This document shows, in pieces, positions 5,822-6,548 of a stretch of 6,548 bases of DNA (positions are counted from its first letter, which is position 1; the number at the start of each line of letters is the position of its first letter). The notes beneath the pieces were generated by a model that worked only from the letters and a program-made list of their open reading frames with translations, ran no database searches and was not told the DNA's origin. This DNA is from Bacteroidales bacterium UBA1757 (GTDB lineage Bacteria > Bacteroidota > Bacteroidia > Bacteroidales > UBA1402). Location: positions 1 to 6,548 of the forward strand of contig DCHH01000034.1 of assembly GCA_002315625.1 (NCBI GenBank), written 5' to 3'. The position numbers and the translations under genes were made by a program.

Positions 5822-6548
5822 ATGGCAAAAATGAATTTTGGCGGTGTGATTGAGAATGTGGTCACCCGCGAGGAGTTTTCCCTTGAGAAAGCCCGTGAAG
5901 TGTTGAAGAACGAAACAATCGCCGTGATTGGTTATGGCGTACAGGGCCCCGGCCAGTCGCAGAACATGCGCGACAATAAAGGTTTCAATGTCATTGTCGG
6001 ACAGCGTCCGGGCAAGACTTACGATAAGGCTATTGCCGACGGATGGGTTCCAGGTGAGACCCTTTTCAGCATTGAAGAGGCCTGCAAGCGCGGTACCATC
6101 ATCATGTGCCTGCTCTCCGATGCAGCCGTTATGTCGGTATGGCCCACCATCAAGCCTTTCCTGACCCCCGGCAAGGCCCTTTATTTCTCACACGGATTTG
6201 CCATTACATGGAACGACCGCACGGGTGTGGTTCCTTCAAAGGATATCGACGTCATCATGGTTGCTCCGAAAGGCTCGGGCACATCGCTTCGTACCATGTT
6301 CCTTGAAGGACGTGGCCTGAACTCATCATACGCTGTGTATCAAGATGCTACGGGCAAAGCTCTGGAGCGTACGCTGGCTATCGGCATCGCTATCGGTTCG
6401 GGCTACATGTTCGAGACCACTTTCCCACGCGAGGCCACTTCCGACCTGACCGGTGAGCGCGGTTCGCTTATGGGTGCCATTCAGGGTCTGCTTCTTGCCC
6501 AGTACGAGGTGCTGCGCGAGAATGGCCATTCCCCCTCGGAGGCTTTCA
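5822..6548 (+). CDS. ilvC: Ketol-acid reductoisomerase (IlvC), 3' end cut by window
   Basis: Isomerises and reduces acetolactate or acetohydroxybutyrate to the 2,3-dihydroxy acids used by IlvD, with NAD(P)H and Mg2+. Only the first 242 codons are present, with no stop before the window end. Seen: Rossmann GxGxxG (Gly37, Gly39, Gly42) in VIGYGVQGPGQSQNMRDN, a cofactor loop GQRPGKTYDKA (60-70), catalytic His124 in YFSHGF, VAPKGSGTSLR (147-157), GRGLNSSYAV (163-172) and SDLTGERG (207-214), with the first Mg ligands Asp208 and Glu212. The second acidic pair and the substrate-binding Ser lie beyond the window. Arg62, Lys65 and Thr66 in the loop suggest NADPH rather than NADH (inference). The sequence resembles yeast Ilv5 more than E. 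coli IlvC, for example LRENGHSPSEAF (231-242). Fourth gene of the operon, 74 bp after ilvN. Confidence 0.96.
   Translation, partial: MAKMNFGGVIENVVTREEFSLEKAREVLKNETIAVIGYGVQGPGQSQNMRDNKGFNVIVGQRPGKTYDKAIADGWVPGETLFSIEEACKRGTIIMCLLSDAAVMSVWPTIKPFLTPGKALYFSHGFAITWNDRTGVVPSKDIDVIMVAPKGSGTSLRTMFLEGRGLNSSYAVYQDATGKALERTLAIGIAIGSGYMFETTFPREATSDLTGERGSLMGAIQGLLLAQYEVLRENGHSPSEAF

Overview
The window is a stretch of a Bacteroidales-type chromosome (phylum Bacteroidota), probably from a gut-type anaerobe of moderate GC content. Three things suggest this. The proteins resemble Bacteroides/Prevotella versions of these families as I remember them. The main promoter matches the Bacteroidota-specific TTTG / TAnnTTTG pattern. 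The start codons mostly lack strong Shine-Dalgarno sites, and ilvC is preceded by an A-rich tract. All genes are on the + strand. I see no RNA gene, insertion sequence, CRISPR array or prophage.

Region 1 (45-1456) is a translation-quality pair. miaA (tRNA A37 dimethylallyltransferase, a divergent paralogue type) overlaps rlmH (23S rRNA pseudouridine-1915 N3-methyltransferase) by ATGA, so the two are probably translationally coupled.

Region 2 (1457-1663) is a 207-bp intergenic stretch and the most structured non-coding part of the window. It holds a perfect 15-bp hairpin starting one base after the rlmH stop, and a second imperfect copy 75 bp later that shares 26 identical bases. A G-rich spacer lies between them. 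A consensus Bacteroidota promoter follows, and its -7 box lies inside a third, partial copy of the repeat arm.

Region 3 (1664-6548) is a branched-chain amino acid operon: ilvD, ilvB, ilvN, then ilvC, which is cut by the window end. IlvB+IlvN (acetohydroxyacid synthase) make acetolactate or acetohydroxybutyrate, IlvC isomerises and reduces these, and IlvD dehydrates the diols to the 2-keto acids of valine/leucine and isoleucine. ilvD-ilvB-ilvN are packed with overlaps or 2-bp gaps. ilvN and ilvC are separated by 74 bp holding a near-consensus promoter and a stem-loop, so ilvC may be partly independently expressed.

I did not find a wholly new system. The observations most worth following are the hairpin repeats next to and inside the ilv promoter, the unusual substrate-channel residues in IlvB (Leu and Tyr where Trp and Ala are normal), the stem-loop/promoter in front of ilvC, and the fungal-like KARI sequence.
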